Shown piece by piece: positions 38,317 through 47,494 of a stretch of 64,000 nucleotides of DNA. The DNA lies in NCBI GenBank assembly GCA_024280895.1, contig JAJRPI010000072.1, positions 1-64,000 of the forward strand. Direction: 5' to 3'. The notes beneath the pieces are model-generated. The model was not told where the DNA came from, searched no databases, and was given only the letters and a program-made list of their open reading frames with translations. Origin of the DNA: Alphaproteobacteria bacterium. GTDB lineage: Bacteria > Pseudomonadota > Alphaproteobacteria > Rhizobiales > JAKIUO01. Every line of letters begins with the position of its first letter. Within the stretch, counting starts at the first letter, position 1. The position numbers were made by a program, and so were the translations under genes.

Positions 38317-39291
38317 ATGCCAGATCATTCGCAAGCCCTTCGCTCCTTGTATCCCCCGCTCGACCCCCATGAAACCGGGATGCTAAAGGTCTGCGGCGGC
38401 CATACACTATATTATGAATGCTCCGGCAACTTTAAGGGCCAACCCGTTTTGTTCCTGCATGGGGGGCCGGGCACCGGATCTTCGCCCGACACACGCCGCC
38501 TATTTGACCCAGCCCATTGCAACATCATCCAGTATGATCAGCGCGGATGCGGCAAGAGCACCCCGCATGGCTCGCTCAAAGATAACACCACCCCCCATCT
38601 TGTCGATGACATGATCAAACTGCTCGACCAGCTTGATATTGATAAGGTTCATATTGCCGGTGGCTCATGGGGCTCGACACTAGCGCTGGCGTTTGCCATC
38701 GCGCACCCCAATAGGGTGCGCTCGATTTTGATCTATGGCATTTTCTTATGCCGGACCTCAGAATTTAAAGCGCTTTATTTTGAGGGCGGCGTGGTCTCGC
38801 AGATTTATCCAGAGATGTTTGCAAACTTTATTGAGTTGCTGGCACCAGAGGACCGAGCGGACCCCATCAAGGGCTATGCCAAATTGTTTGGCAGCGACAA
38901 TATTGAGCTGCGCAACAAGGCCCTTCACATGTGGACCCTTTTGGAACAACAGGCATCAAGGCTAATGGTCGATCAAAAACGGCTGCAAACAGAAATGGCC
39001 AATCCAGATTATGTGCTATCGCACTCCCTGATCGAAAATCATTATTTTCAGCAAAATGGTTTTCTGGACGGAGACGAGTTGCTTGTAAGGGTTGGTCAAC
39101 AACTGGCGGACATTCCCACCCATATTGTCAATGGCCGCTATGATCTGATCTGCCCGATGATCACCGCCTATGAGCTGCACAAGGCAATGCCGCACGCGGT
39201 CTTGACCATTGTTCCAAATGCAGGTCATTCGTTTCGCGACCCCGGCATGAGTGACGCCATTATACGAGCCAGCCATGAGCTGCACAAATAA
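38317..39291 (+). CDS. pip: Proline iminopeptidase (prolyl aminopeptidase)
   Basis: 'VLFLHGGPGTGSSPDTRRLFDPAHCNIIQYDQRGCGKSTPHGSLKDNTTPHLVDDM', nucleophile 'GGSWGSTLAL', 'NAGHSF'. Confidence 0.94.
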   Translation: MPDHSQALRSLYPPLDPHETGMLKVCGGHTLYYECSGNFKGQPVLFLHGGPGTGSSPDTRRLFDPAHCNIIQYDQRGCGKSTPHGSLKDNTTPHLVDDMIKLLDQLDIDKVHIAGGSWGSTLALAFAIAHPNRVRSILIYGIFLCRTSEFKALYFEGGVVSQIYPEMFANFIELLAPEDRADPIKGYAKLFGSDNIELRNKALHMWTLLEQQASRLMVDQKRLQTEMANPDYVLSHSLIENHYFQQNGFLDGDELLVRVGQQLADIPTHIVNGRYDLICPMITAYELHKAMPHAVLTIVPNAGHSFRDPGMSDAIIRASHELHK

Positions 39292-39292
39292 T

Positions 39293-39706
39293 CTACAGGG
39301 GTAAGATATGCGCATCGATCAAGGGAAAAAATAAAACGCCAAGCAGGCAGCAAACCAACCAGACGAGCAAAGCTTTGGGAGTAAAGCTGTTATAGGGAGC
39401 ATGGCAGTTTTTAATGTTGTGAAACAACGAAACAAAGAGCATGCCAAGGGTCAGAACAACCAAAGCCGTATAGAGGCCGAATACTGCTTCCGGCACAGCG
39501 ATCAATACAATCAGACCACGCAACCAGAGATAGAGTGCAAACAAGAAAAGCGTACTAACCCAAAGCCCCAAAGATAGGAACATGAATTTGCGATGTCCTC
39601 GCACATCACGTTGCAATATGGTGCTGCGTGCCCGCCATATGGTCGCGATATTGAGAAGGCTCATCGCACTGAGCAAATAGGGCAGGACCGCAATCAGTGT
39701 TTTCAT
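39293..39706 (-). CDS. DUF420-like membrane protein
   Basis: Start MKTLIAVLPYLLSAMSLLNIATIWRARSTILQRDVRGHRKFMFLSLGLWVSTLFLF; multi-TM with conserved 'HRKFM'. Confidence 0.7.
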   Translation of the reverse strand: MKTLIAVLPYLLSAMSLLNIATIWRARSTILQRDVRGHRKFMFLSLGLWVSTLFLFALYLWLRGLIVLIAVPEAVFGLYTALVVLTLGMLFVSLFHNIKNCHAPYNSFTPKALLVWLVCCLLGVLFFPLIDAHILPL

Positions 39707-39726
39707 ATTGCCCCCTGCCCCTTTTT

Positions 39727-40386
39727 TTACTTGACGCCTGTTAGCTCGCTGGCCACCTGATCGCATTTTTTAGTCATGAAGCCATTGACCATCTTGACCA
39801 TCTTGCCGCCAATGAAATTAACTTGATTATCAAGTTTCACACCGGGCCAAATCAGGCCTTTGAATATGATCGGCGCTTCCACAGCACCCCAGTTCATGCG
39901 TCCCTCAACAGCCTTGCCGTTCTTGAACTTGACCTGCGGAGCGATGCCGACGGAAATTTTGTGCCACTTATTATCTTTCTTGCGGTCGACTTTGCAATTG
40001 ATGGTATGAGGCTTGATTTTTAACTCATATTCGCCTTTTGTAACAACACTGGCGAGATCTGCCTGCGCCAGCTTAAGGTCAAATTCACAATATATCTTGC
40101 CCCAGCGCCAGCCAATTTTGCCGCCGGTGACCATCTCTTTTACGGCCTTTTCGCGCATACTCTTTTTGATGTGGCAGGAAATCTGCTCACCCGAGACCTT
40201 TTTTGAGCGAAATATGCTGCAAATCTGGATCTTACATGCCTTGCGGCTTTGTTTTTCGGCCAGTTCTTCCTTGGTCAGCACAATGGCTTCCTCGGCCGCC
40301 TTGGCAGTGTTCAAAACAAGTGTCGCTAACGTAACTCCAATGACAACAGTCATGACACCGTGGCTCAAGCGCTTAATGAGATTCAA
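39727..40386 (-). CDS. Periplasmic hypothetical protein (219 aa)
   Basis: Signal peptide MNLIKRLSHGVMTVVIGVTLATLVLNTAKAAEE; Cys-containing mature region. Confidence 0.7.
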   Translation of the reverse strand: MNLIKRLSHGVMTVVIGVTLATLVLNTAKAAEEAIVLTKEELAEKQSRKACKIQICSIFRSKKVSGEQISCHIKKSMREKAVKEMVTGGKIGWRWGKIYCEFDLKLAQADLASVVTKGEYELKIKPHTINCKVDRKKDNKWHKISVGIAPQVKFKNGKAVEGRMNWGAVEAPIIFKGLIWPGVKLDNQVNFIGGKMVKMVNGFMTKKCDQVASELTGVK

Positions 40387-40471
40387 TCTCGTTCCCCTTT
40401 ATCATATGTTAAATTTACTAATGCCAAGGAGCGTAAAGATAAGGGCGGTTTTGTGGCCAAGTGACAGGCGC

Positions 40472-41737
40472 TTAATGTTGGCCGTGCAGGGACTGGGTAT
40501 CCCCATAGGCTGCATTCTCCCGGCGCGTCACAATAACTCTTTCAGGAGAGATCAGTTCATATTCGATATTGCGCCAGACCATTTTGCGTGTCAGCAGGTT
40601 TTTGACGCTGTTACATGTGGTTAACAAGGAAGCGATGGGAGCCATCAGCACATAATACCAGCGTCGCTCAAGCACAGATTGTGAAATCTCGGGCATCCAT
40701 TTTGCGCCTTTGATGATAAGCCAGTAAGTCGAAGCATAAAGAAACGGCAATAGCACAAGCCCCCCAGCACCGGCCAGATAGCTCTCCTTGCCGCTCATCA
40801 GCCAGGCCGCGAGATTGAAAAACCCATATAGCAACGTGCCGACAATGGCCGGATGTATGACAGCATTTGTCCACCAGACAAGCGGATGGTAGACGCGGGC
40901 CAGCAACATTTGCCTTGAGGTGAATTCCAGAGCCTCACCAAGCGTTAGTGTCTCATAGGTAATCGGTACGCATTCAGGCACATAACGTATTGTTAAACCA
41001 AGGTGCTTGACCGCGCGGGTCAGCGATAAATCATCACTCACCGTACTTTGCCAGGCCTCCAGCACCTTAGCTCTCGTGAAGGTTTCGCGTGTAATGGCCA
41101 TGGTCCCCCCCCAAGTAAAACTCAGCACCGGATCAGCTATGGCCAGAAACACACCGGCATTCCAGGTACTGCACAACATGCCACCAAATGTCGGGCGATC
41201 AGGTTGGCACCAGCGATAGCCGGTTGTGGCGCCAATCGAGGGGTCTTTTAGTGGCTCTAACAGATGCCGAACATACTGCTTATCAAGGTGTATATCACTA
41301 TCAAGAAACACCAGATATTCGCTGTTTTCGCTAGCCAGCTCAAGACCCGCCATCAAATTAGTTATTTTTTGAGAGCGCTCCAGGCCGATCCCCGCCACCA
41401 CCAACTGGGCTTTGGGCTTTGGCTGGTGCCGGGCGACTTCTGCAAGTGCCTGCTCGACAAAAAGATAAGCTGGGTCTTGTTCACTCTCTACGCAAAAGAT
41501 GAACTCCAGATTCGGGTGGTCTTGTGAAAAAATGGTGTCGAGATTGGCCTTTAGGCTTGGCTCTATGCCCTTTAGCGCCATGATGACGGAGGCAGAGGCC
41601 ATGTCTTTGCTGATTGGCGAAAGCTTATGGCAGCGCAGTTTTTCCAGTCGATGTGTGTGCAAAAAAGCAGTGACCAGCATGACAATGCCAAAGGCCAAAG
41701 CCAGCCAGAAAGAAATTGGCGCAAAAACCAGGTCCAT
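40472..41737 (-). CDS. GT21-like (ceramide glucosyltransferase / HpnI-like) glycosyltransferase
   Basis: 'ASVIMALKGIEPSLKANLDTIFSQDHPNLEFIFCVES', 'EYLVFLDSDIHLDKQYVRHLLEPL', 'SFTWGGTMAITRETF', 'TVSDDLSLTRAVKHLGL', 'FTSRQMLLARVYHPLVWW'. Confidence 0.85.
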   Translation of the reverse strand: MDLVFAPISFWLALAFGIVMLVTAFLHTHRLEKLRCHKLSPISKDMASASVIMALKGIEPSLKANLDTIFSQDHPNLEFIFCVESEQDPAYLFVEQALAEVARHQPKPKAQLVVAGIGLERSQKITNLMAGLELASENSEYLVFLDSDIHLDKQYVRHLLEPLKDPSIGATTGYRWCQPDRPTFGGMLCSTWNAGVFLAIADPVLSFTWGGTMAITRETFTRAKVLEAWQSTVSDDLSLTRAVKHLGLTIRYVPECVPITYETLTLGEALEFTSRQMLLARVYHPLVWWTNAVIHPAIVGTLLYGFFNLAAWLMSGKESYLAGAGGLVLLPFLYASTYWLIIKGAKWMPEISQSVLERRWYYVLMAPIASLLTTCNSVKNLLTRKMVWRNIEYELISPERVIVTRRENAAYGDTQSLHGQH

Positions 41738-41866
41738 AAACGCACACTCACCCGTGAAAATAGGGGAACTATCCCCCCATTTTCTCGCAAGTATATTGCC
41801 TGTCGCGAATTATTTCACTACAAGTATTTGTTATCATTAAGAAATATGATTACTTGCTATTTTAGG

Positions 41867-42973
41867 TCAGGTGCTCATTGCAGCCAGTTCTTCAAGGATG
41901 GCGTCTCCCATGCCACTGGTCGAAACAGCACTCATGCCATCTTGCATAATATCAGCCGTGCGTAGACCATTGGCCAAAACCTGCGTAATCGCCGATTGCA
42001 ACTGGTCGGCTTCGCGCCCCATATTGAACGAGTAGCGCAAGCACATGCCAAAGCTGTCAATCATGGCAATAGGGTTAGCCTTGCCCATGCCAGCAATATC
42101 TGGAGCTGAACCGTGCACCGGCTCATACATGGCTTTCATTTTTCCGTCTGTTCCCACCGCCCCTAATGATGCCGAAGCCAGCATGCCAAGCGATCCCGTC
42201 AACATGGCAGCAACATCTGACAAAATATCACCGAACAGATTATCGGTGACGATGACATCAAACTGCTTTGGATTTCGCACCAGCTGCATGGCGCAATTAT
42301 CAGCCAGGATATGATGCAGCTCGACGCCGCCGAAATCTTCCCCGTGAACGCTGGCGACCACCTCTTTCCACAACACGCCGGTGGCCATGACATTGTGTTT
42401 TTCCGCCGAATGCACTTTGTTGTCGCGTTTTTTTGCCAGATCAAAGGCGACGCGTGAAATGCGGTCTATTTCATAGGTTTCATAGACCTGTGTATCAACG
42501 GCGCGCTTTTGATTGCCCTCGCCGGTAATCTGCTTGGGTTCGCCAAAATAGACGCCGCCAGTCAGCTCACGCACGATCATGATATCGAGCCCCTCGACCA
42601 GTTCTGGCTTAAGCGCCGAAGCGGTCGCGAGCGCTGGGTAGCAAACGGCGGGGCGCAAATTGGCAAACAGCTCCATATCTTTACGAAGGCGCAGCAAACC
42701 CGCTTCGGGGCGCACATCATAAGGGACGCCAGCCCATTGCTCACCGCCCACCGCGCCAAACAAAACAGCATCCGCCGCCATTGCCTTGATCATCATCTCG
42801 TCAGTGGCAGGAGATTTATGAGCCTCATAGGAAGCGCCGCCAACCAGATCATCCTCGGTATTGAACTGATGTTCACTATTGTCATTGAACCAGGCGATAA
42901 TGCGCTTGGTCTGCGCCATGATTTCGGGGCCGATGCCATCTCCAGCCAGCAGCAATAGATCGTAAGTCGCCAT
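41867..42973 (-). CDS. leuB: 3-isopropylmalate dehydrogenase
   Basis: Start [29 protein letters not shown]; '[14 protein letters not shown]', '[33 protein letters not shown]', '[22 protein letters not shown]'. Confidence 0.95.
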   Translation of the reverse strand: MATYDLLLLAGDGIGPEIMAQTKRIIAWFNDNSEHQFNTEDDLVGGASYEAHKSPATDEMMIKAMAADAVLFGAVGGEQWAGVPYDVRPEAGLLRLRKDMELFANLRPAVCYPALATASALKPELVEGLDIMIVRELTGGVYFGEPKQITGEGNQKRAVDTQVYETYEIDRISRVAFDLAKKRDNKVHSAEKHNVMATGVLWKEVVASVHGEDFGGVELHHILADNCAMQLVRNPKQFDVIVTDNLFGDILSDVAAMLTGSLGMLASASLGAVGTDGKMKAMYEPVHGSAPDIAGMGKANPIAMIDSFGMCLRYSFNMGREADQLQSAITQVLANGLRTADIMQDGMSAVSTSGMGDAILEELAAMST

Positions 42974-43053
42974 ATCAAAAGCCTCATTTACTTGTGTTTT
43001 ATGGTTTGTTTTGTGAACAGGTAAAGCGAGGCGACCCAAATGGCAAGCCTGCT

Positions 43054-43389
43054 CTATTTTTCGAACTCATAGGCACGTTCAACTTTGGCAACACGCACAT
43101 AAAAATTTTTATACCACTTTTCTTTGCCAGATTGCTGGGCCTGCAAATGCTCCCCTTGTTGCTTCCAGGCCTTGATAGAGGCTTCGTCAGCCCAATAAGA
43201 CACCGTAATGCCAAAACCATCAGCGCCGCGCGTGCTGTCCGCTCCCAAAAAGCCAGGTTGCTGCTCGGCCAACTCCTCCATGCGCGCGGCCATCTGCTGA
43301 TAGCCTGCTTCATTTTCGAGCGAGCGCTGATTGGCAAATATGACGGCGTAATAGGGAGGCTTAGGCAGCTTGGCGAATTCACTCATCAA
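43054..43389 (-). CDS. Antibiotic biosynthesis monooxygenase (ABM)-like protein
   Basis: '[95 protein letters not shown]'. Confidence 0.85.
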   Translation of the reverse strand: MMSEFAKLPKPPYYAVIFANQRSLENEAGYQQMAARMEELAEQQPGFLGADSTRGADGFGITVSYWADEASIKAWKQQGEHLQAQQSGKEKWYKNFYVRVAKVERAYEFEK

Positions 43390-43395
43390 ATGTCT

Positions 43396-43617
43396 CTACG
43401 AAAGTTTAAGAACCAGTGCCCCGACAAAGCTCGCGACGCCGATGACTAACAGTACGATGGCCGCTCCTGGCAAGGATTTTTGGCCTCGTGCGGCCCGCTT
43501 CATGCCAGCATAGATCACCAACATAAACATCAAGGCCGCCAGAATAAACAATCCAAGCGACAGCCCTTGTGCGATCTCTGGTGCCAGCCCCAATACGTTC
43601 GGTGCGACCATTTCCAT
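43396..43617 (-). CDS. Small membrane protein (73 aa)
   Basis: Two hydrophobic segments; located between leuD and the ABM gene, same strand. Confidence 0.65.
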   Translation of the reverse strand: MEMVAPNVLGLAPEIAQGLSLGLFILAALMFMLVIYAGMKRAARGQKSLPGAAIVLLVIGVASFVGALVLKLS

Positions 43618-43662
43618 TTTGGTTCCCCTTTAGTTCGTGTGTCTACGCCCTAAGCCCGAAAG

Positions 43663-44268
43663 TTAGAGCCAAGGTCTGCTTTGTGCTGATTTTTTCTCGA
43701 ATTTCTCGATGGCAGTGACGTTTTGCAAAGTCAGGCCAATATCATCGAGCCCTTCAATCAGGCAATGCTTGCGAAACGGGTCGATCTCGAAGTGGATCTT
43801 GCCGCCATCGGGGCCAGAGATTTCCTGCGCAGGCAGATCAATGGTGATGGTTGCATTGGCACCGCGCTGCGCATCATCCATCAAGAGGGCCACTTGTGAG
43901 GCGGGAAGTTTGATTGGCAAGATGCCGTTCTTGAAGCAGTTATTGTAAAAAATATCGGCAAAACTCTCGGCGACGACGCAGCGAATACCAAAATCCAATA
44001 TGGCCCAGGGCGCATGTTCGCGCGATGACCCGCAGCCAAAATTATCGCCAGCCACCAATATTTGCGCCGCGCGATATGCGGGCTGGTTGAGCACAAATTC
44101 CGGGCGCTCATTGCCATTGTCATCATAGCGCATTTCAGAGAATAAATGCTTGCCAAGACCAGTACGCTCAATGGTTTTCAAAAACTGTTTGGGGATGATC
44201 ATGTCGGTATCCACATTGATCAAAGACAAGGGAGCCGCAACCCCGGTAAGCCTGGTGAATTGTTCCAT
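43663..44268 (-). CDS. leuD: 3-isopropylmalate dehydratase small subunit
   Basis: Start [52 protein letters not shown]; '[45 protein letters not shown]'. Confidence 0.95.
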   Translation of the reverse strand: MEQFTRLTGVAAPLSLINVDTDMIIPKQFLKTIERTGLGKHLFSEMRYDDNGNERPEFVLNQPAYRAAQILVAGDNFGCGSSREHAPWAILDFGIRCVVAESFADIFYNNCFKNGILPIKLPASQVALLMDDAQRGANATITIDLPAQEISGPDGGKIHFEIDPFRKHCLIEGLDDIGLTLQNVTAIEKFEKKSAQSRPWL

Positions 44269-44470
44269 AATTATAATCCCTGTTATTATCGAGCCTATGC
44301 GCCCCGCCACCAAGCGCAAGCCAGAGATGGCACACTCGCACAATCAATGCAAACAAGACTGGCAAAAGGACGCAGGTGACAGGCGCTGCTGGATGCTCTA
44401 GAATGATTTATGCAAATGGTTTGCACCTGCATCTTTGTATGTGCGTTTCTTAAAATAAGGGAATATCTCA

Positions 44471-44782
44471 ATGAGCGGTCACAGTCATAAAATCAACTGC
44501 GAAGCCTGCGATATTGAGGATGAAGTCAAGGTCGATGGCATCATGGATCTGGCCAAGGCCCTGCCTCGCCGCTGGAAACGCCGGGTGATCAATTTTCGTG
44601 CCTATATCTTGTGTGATGTATGCGGTCATCCCCGCCAGTTCACCAAGGGCTGCTCACCCTATATTCTTGATGCGCTGGATCTGCCGCCAAATGCCACATG
44701 TGAAATCGAAGAGATAGAAGACTTTCGCGGTCATCCAGACAATGTCACCTGGCGGCGCGAGAGACAAAGAATGAAAAAATAA
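44471..44782 (+). CDS. Small putative zinc-ribbon-like protein (103 aa)
   Basis: Two CxxC pairs: 'CEAC' and 'CDVC' separated by ~40 residues; 'MSGHSHKINCEACDIEDEVKVDGIMDLAKALPRRWKRRVINFRAYILCDVCGHPRQFTKGC'. Confidence 0.7.
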   Translation: MSGHSHKINCEACDIEDEVKVDGIMDLAKALPRRWKRRVINFRAYILCDVCGHPRQFTKGCSPYILDALDLPPNATCEIEEIEDFRGHPDNVTWRRERQRMKK

Positions 44783-44819
44783 AAGCCGGTGGTTTATTTT
44801 TATCTCCCCCGGCACTAGG

Positions 44820-45188
44820 CTAGGCCAGACTATCTTGTCTGAATATATCTGTTGGTATCACCATCAAGACCAGCATCGATAATGCCAGTAGACCCAAAAA
44901 TAGCGGCAAGGGTGCCATGGCGTAGACCATGAAAAGCGTTATGAGCGTCAGTCCGACCATCGGACCTGTATCTCGCAAACGCTTCAGCACCAGATTGACC
45001 TGCACGAATGTTATAAGCGCTGCCATCGCCAGAATATCGCTTGGTGTATCGACACTTAGATCAATGATTTTTTGCTGGGCCGCCTCAAGATCCCTAAAAT
45101 CGACAACAATGCTCGACATAAGATAGAATATAAACATCAGAACGAAGACCAGCGCAATTTTGATCGAACGCAAAGAGTGACATTTCAT
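44820..45188 (-). CDS. Small membrane protein (DUF805-like)
   Basis: Start MKCHSLRSIKIALVFVLMFIFYLMSSIVV; 'VNLVLKRLRDTGPMVGLTLITLFMV' resembles DUF805 core. Confidence 0.6.
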   Translation of the reverse strand: MKCHSLRSIKIALVFVLMFIFYLMSSIVVDFRDLEAAQQKIIDLSVDTPSDILAMAALITFVQVNLVLKRLRDTGPMVGLTLITLFMVYAMAPLPLFLGLLALSMLVLMVIPTDIFRQDSLA

Positions 45189-45708
45189 GCCGATCACACG
45201 CTGTGAACTCTTCGAGTTCTTCGACAAACACCAGATCACCCACAAAACCGTTGAGCATGATGCGGCCCATAGCGTTGAACAAGCCCAAACCATTCGCACA
45301 GCATTGACCCATCAAGGCGCCCTGCCCGGCGGACACGCCAAAAACCTGTTTCTGAAATGCAAAAAAGGTTCGCTTTGGCTGGTTGTCGCGCAAGAAGATA
45401 CGCCCATTCGCCTCAACCATTTGCACAAGCTGCTGGGCTGCGGGCGTCTTAGTTTTGGGTCGGCAGAATTGATGAAAGAGGTGCTAGGCATAAGCCCTGG
45501 ATCGGTGACGCCTTTTGCGCTGATCAATGACAAGACACAACGCATTTCACTGGTACTCGATGAGCAGCTAATGAAAGAAGAGATGCTGAATTTTCATCCT
45601 CTGGACAATCGGGCTACGACGACGATCAGCCGCGAAGGTCTGCTTGTGTTCGTAAAAGAATGTGGATTTGACCCAAAAATCCTCAAACTTCCGCTAAATT
45701 CGCCATAG
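45187..45708 (+). CDS. Prolyl-tRNA editing protein ProX/YbaK family
   Basis: 'LPGGHAKNLFLKCKKGSLWLVVAQEDTPIRLNHLHKLLGCGRLSFGSAELMKEVLGISPGSVTPFALIND...VVLDEQLM...FHPLDNRATTTISREGLLVF'. Confidence 0.92.
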   Translation: MPITRCELFEFFDKHQITHKTVEHDAAHSVEQAQTIRTALTHQGALPGGHAKNLFLKCKKGSLWLVVAQEDTPIRLNHLHKLLGCGRLSFGSAELMKEVLGISPGSVTPFALINDKTQRISLVLDEQLMKEEMLNFHPLDNRATTTISREGLLVFVKECGFDPKILKLPLNSP

Positions 45709-45828
45709 CGTCTTGAAAAACTCTTGATCTGGACAACGTTCTAAGTCAGATCATAAGGGTATGCACCGCGCACCAATGAATATGGGTGACGCGTTCAAAA
45801 TTAACAGAACGACCCAATTTTCAGAAAA

Positions 45829-46428
45829 GTGTACTTCTTGCGTAAACACAGCTGGCATAAAAACTTACAACGCGGCGCCAAATACCGGCTGGTCGTCCCG
45901 TTGAAAAGATCAACCCACCCTCCCGAATTTACGGCTAGGGGCGTTGCGGTTGGTATGCTGCTGGCCATGACCCCGACCATCGGTATTCAGATGTTCATGA
46001 TCGCTGGCACCTGGCTGTTTCTGACCAAAATCGTCAAATGGGATTTTTCACTGATTGCCGGTCTTGGATGGACCTGGACCTCAAATGTTTTCACCATGAT
46101 CCCGCTCTATTACCTGTTTTATATTACCGGCCAGATCATGCTCGGCAACTGGGGTGACATTTCAGGCTTTGAACAGTTCTCACAAATGGTCGGCCAAATT
46201 AACAGCAACCCGGATTTGACATTCTGGGAAAAGACCAGCATGTGGATGGTCAATCTGTTCAAGGGCTGGGGTGTACCCATGTTTCTGGGCTCGGTCCCCT
46301 GGGCTATTCTCTCCAGCTGGCTCGGCTACAAGCTTGCCTATAATTATGTCGTCAGGCACAGAGCAAAACGGTTAGCGCGCATGAGCGAGCGAAGCCAGCG
46401 CAAAGCACACTCAAAAACCACCGTCTAA
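45829..46428 (+). CDS. DUF2062 membrane protein
   Basis: GTG start; 'PEFTARGVAVGMLLAMTPTIGIQMFMIAGTWLFL...WTWTSNVFTMIPLYYLFYITGQIML'. Confidence 0.85.
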   Translation: MYFLRKHSWHKNLQRGAKYRLVVPLKRSTHPPEFTARGVAVGMLLAMTPTIGIQMFMIAGTWLFLTKIVKWDFSLIAGLGWTWTSNVFTMIPLYYLFYITGQIMLGNWGDISGFEQFSQMVGQINSNPDLTFWEKTSMWMVNLFKGWGVPMFLGSVPWAILSSWLGYKLAYNYVVRHRAKRLARMSERSQRKAHSKTTV

Positions 46429-46436
46429 TATCATCA

Positions 46437-47384
46437 CTAAGATGTCTGCGGAATGATCAACTGGATCGGCGCATCAGACGCACTTATATCCAGCGGTGTT
46501 GTGGCCAGCCATTCGCCATCAATTTGCGTTGGCACTGGCTCACTTGACGTGATGCGCACCTTTTGGCATGGCCGGATCATGATGCCCCGGTTCTTCATCA
46601 TATGGCCAACGGGCTCGTCCCCTTCCATGAGCGGCGCACGAATATGAGCGTTGCGCCCCATCGCCAAACCGATCAGCGCCTTGACCAATCCAAAGCGAGT
46701 GACAGTCGAGAACATCACGACATGAAGATTGTTGTTGGTGAGATCTGCTTCAGGGGCCAGAACGAAACTACCCCCATAAAGACGCGCCTTGGTGACCACA
46801 ACAAATCCCGCTTCATAGCTTTTGGCGACATGCTCGTGATCATCTGGGAACTCAATTTTTAATCTACGCGGCTTTGCCGTCAGTGCTTTTAATGTTGGTC
46901 CAACATAGGCAGCTTTGCGAATACGTTGCTTGAGGTCATGATCTAGACGCTTGACAATTTGCGCATCAAATCCAGCACCTGCCATCAATAAAAACGGCTC
47001 GCCATTGGCAAGTCCTGGCGTGATGGTTTTTGTCGGTCCATTGATCAGCGTTTGAGCGATTTTTTTAGGCTTGTGCCCCAGAGCGATTTCCTGGGCCAAC
47101 ACATTGCCAGTGCCAGCCGGTATGATGCCAAGCGGCATATCGCTGCCCATCAACCCCATCGCCACACCGCGAATGGTACTGTCGCCGCCAGCAGCTATCA
47201 CGCCATCAACCTCATTGGATGCAACTGCCGCGCGGGCCAGATCGATATCCTCTTGCACGCTGGAAGCCGCTTGCAGCACAATCTGCGCTCCTTGCCGTTC
47301 AAGCTGTTTTGAAACGCTCGCAACCATCGGCGCCTTCAAGCGACCGGCCAGTTTGTTATGGATGATAAGGAATTTTTTGCGCAT
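46437..47384 (-). CDS. Diacylglycerol kinase-family lipid kinase (YegS/DgkB-like)
   Basis: Start MRKKFLIIHNKLAGRLKAPMVASVSKQLERQGAQIVLQAA; 'DGVIAAGGDSTIRGVAMGLMGSDMPLGIIPAGTGNVLAQEI'. Confidence 0.9.
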   Translation of the reverse strand: MRKKFLIIHNKLAGRLKAPMVASVSKQLERQGAQIVLQAASSVQEDIDLARAAVASNEVDGVIAAGGDSTIRGVAMGLMGSDMPLGIIPAGTGNVLAQEIALGHKPKKIAQTLINGPTKTITPGLANGEPFLLMAGAGFDAQIVKRLDHDLKQRIRKAAYVGPTLKALTAKPRRLKIEFPDDHEHVAKSYEAGFVVVTKARLYGGSFVLAPEADLTNNNLHVVMFSTVTRFGLVKALIGLAMGRNAHIRAPLMEGDEPVGHMMKNRGIMIRPCQKVRITSSEPVPTQIDGEWLATTPLDISASDAPIQLIIPQTS

Positions 47385-47410
47385 GGGGCTTGAACCTGGC
47401 TGTTGACATA

Positions 47411-47440
47411 AAAAAGGAGCGGCTGATGACAGCCGCTCCT
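47411..47440 (-). terminator. Rho-independent terminator downstream of rpoH
   Basis: Minus strand GGAGCGGCT-GTCATC-AGCCGCTCC-TTTTTT; lies between rpoH and the DAGK-like gene. Confidence 0.85.
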
Positions 47441-47494
47441 CCATTGTTTAGATCACAAAGCTTCACTCTGACAAGCGCAATAGCAAACCCACCT

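Noticed and set aside
44783-44815. Possible terminator GCCGG...CCGGC after the CxxC protein
   Set aside because: Short stem with a ~20-nt loop and no T-tract after the stem; insufficient.
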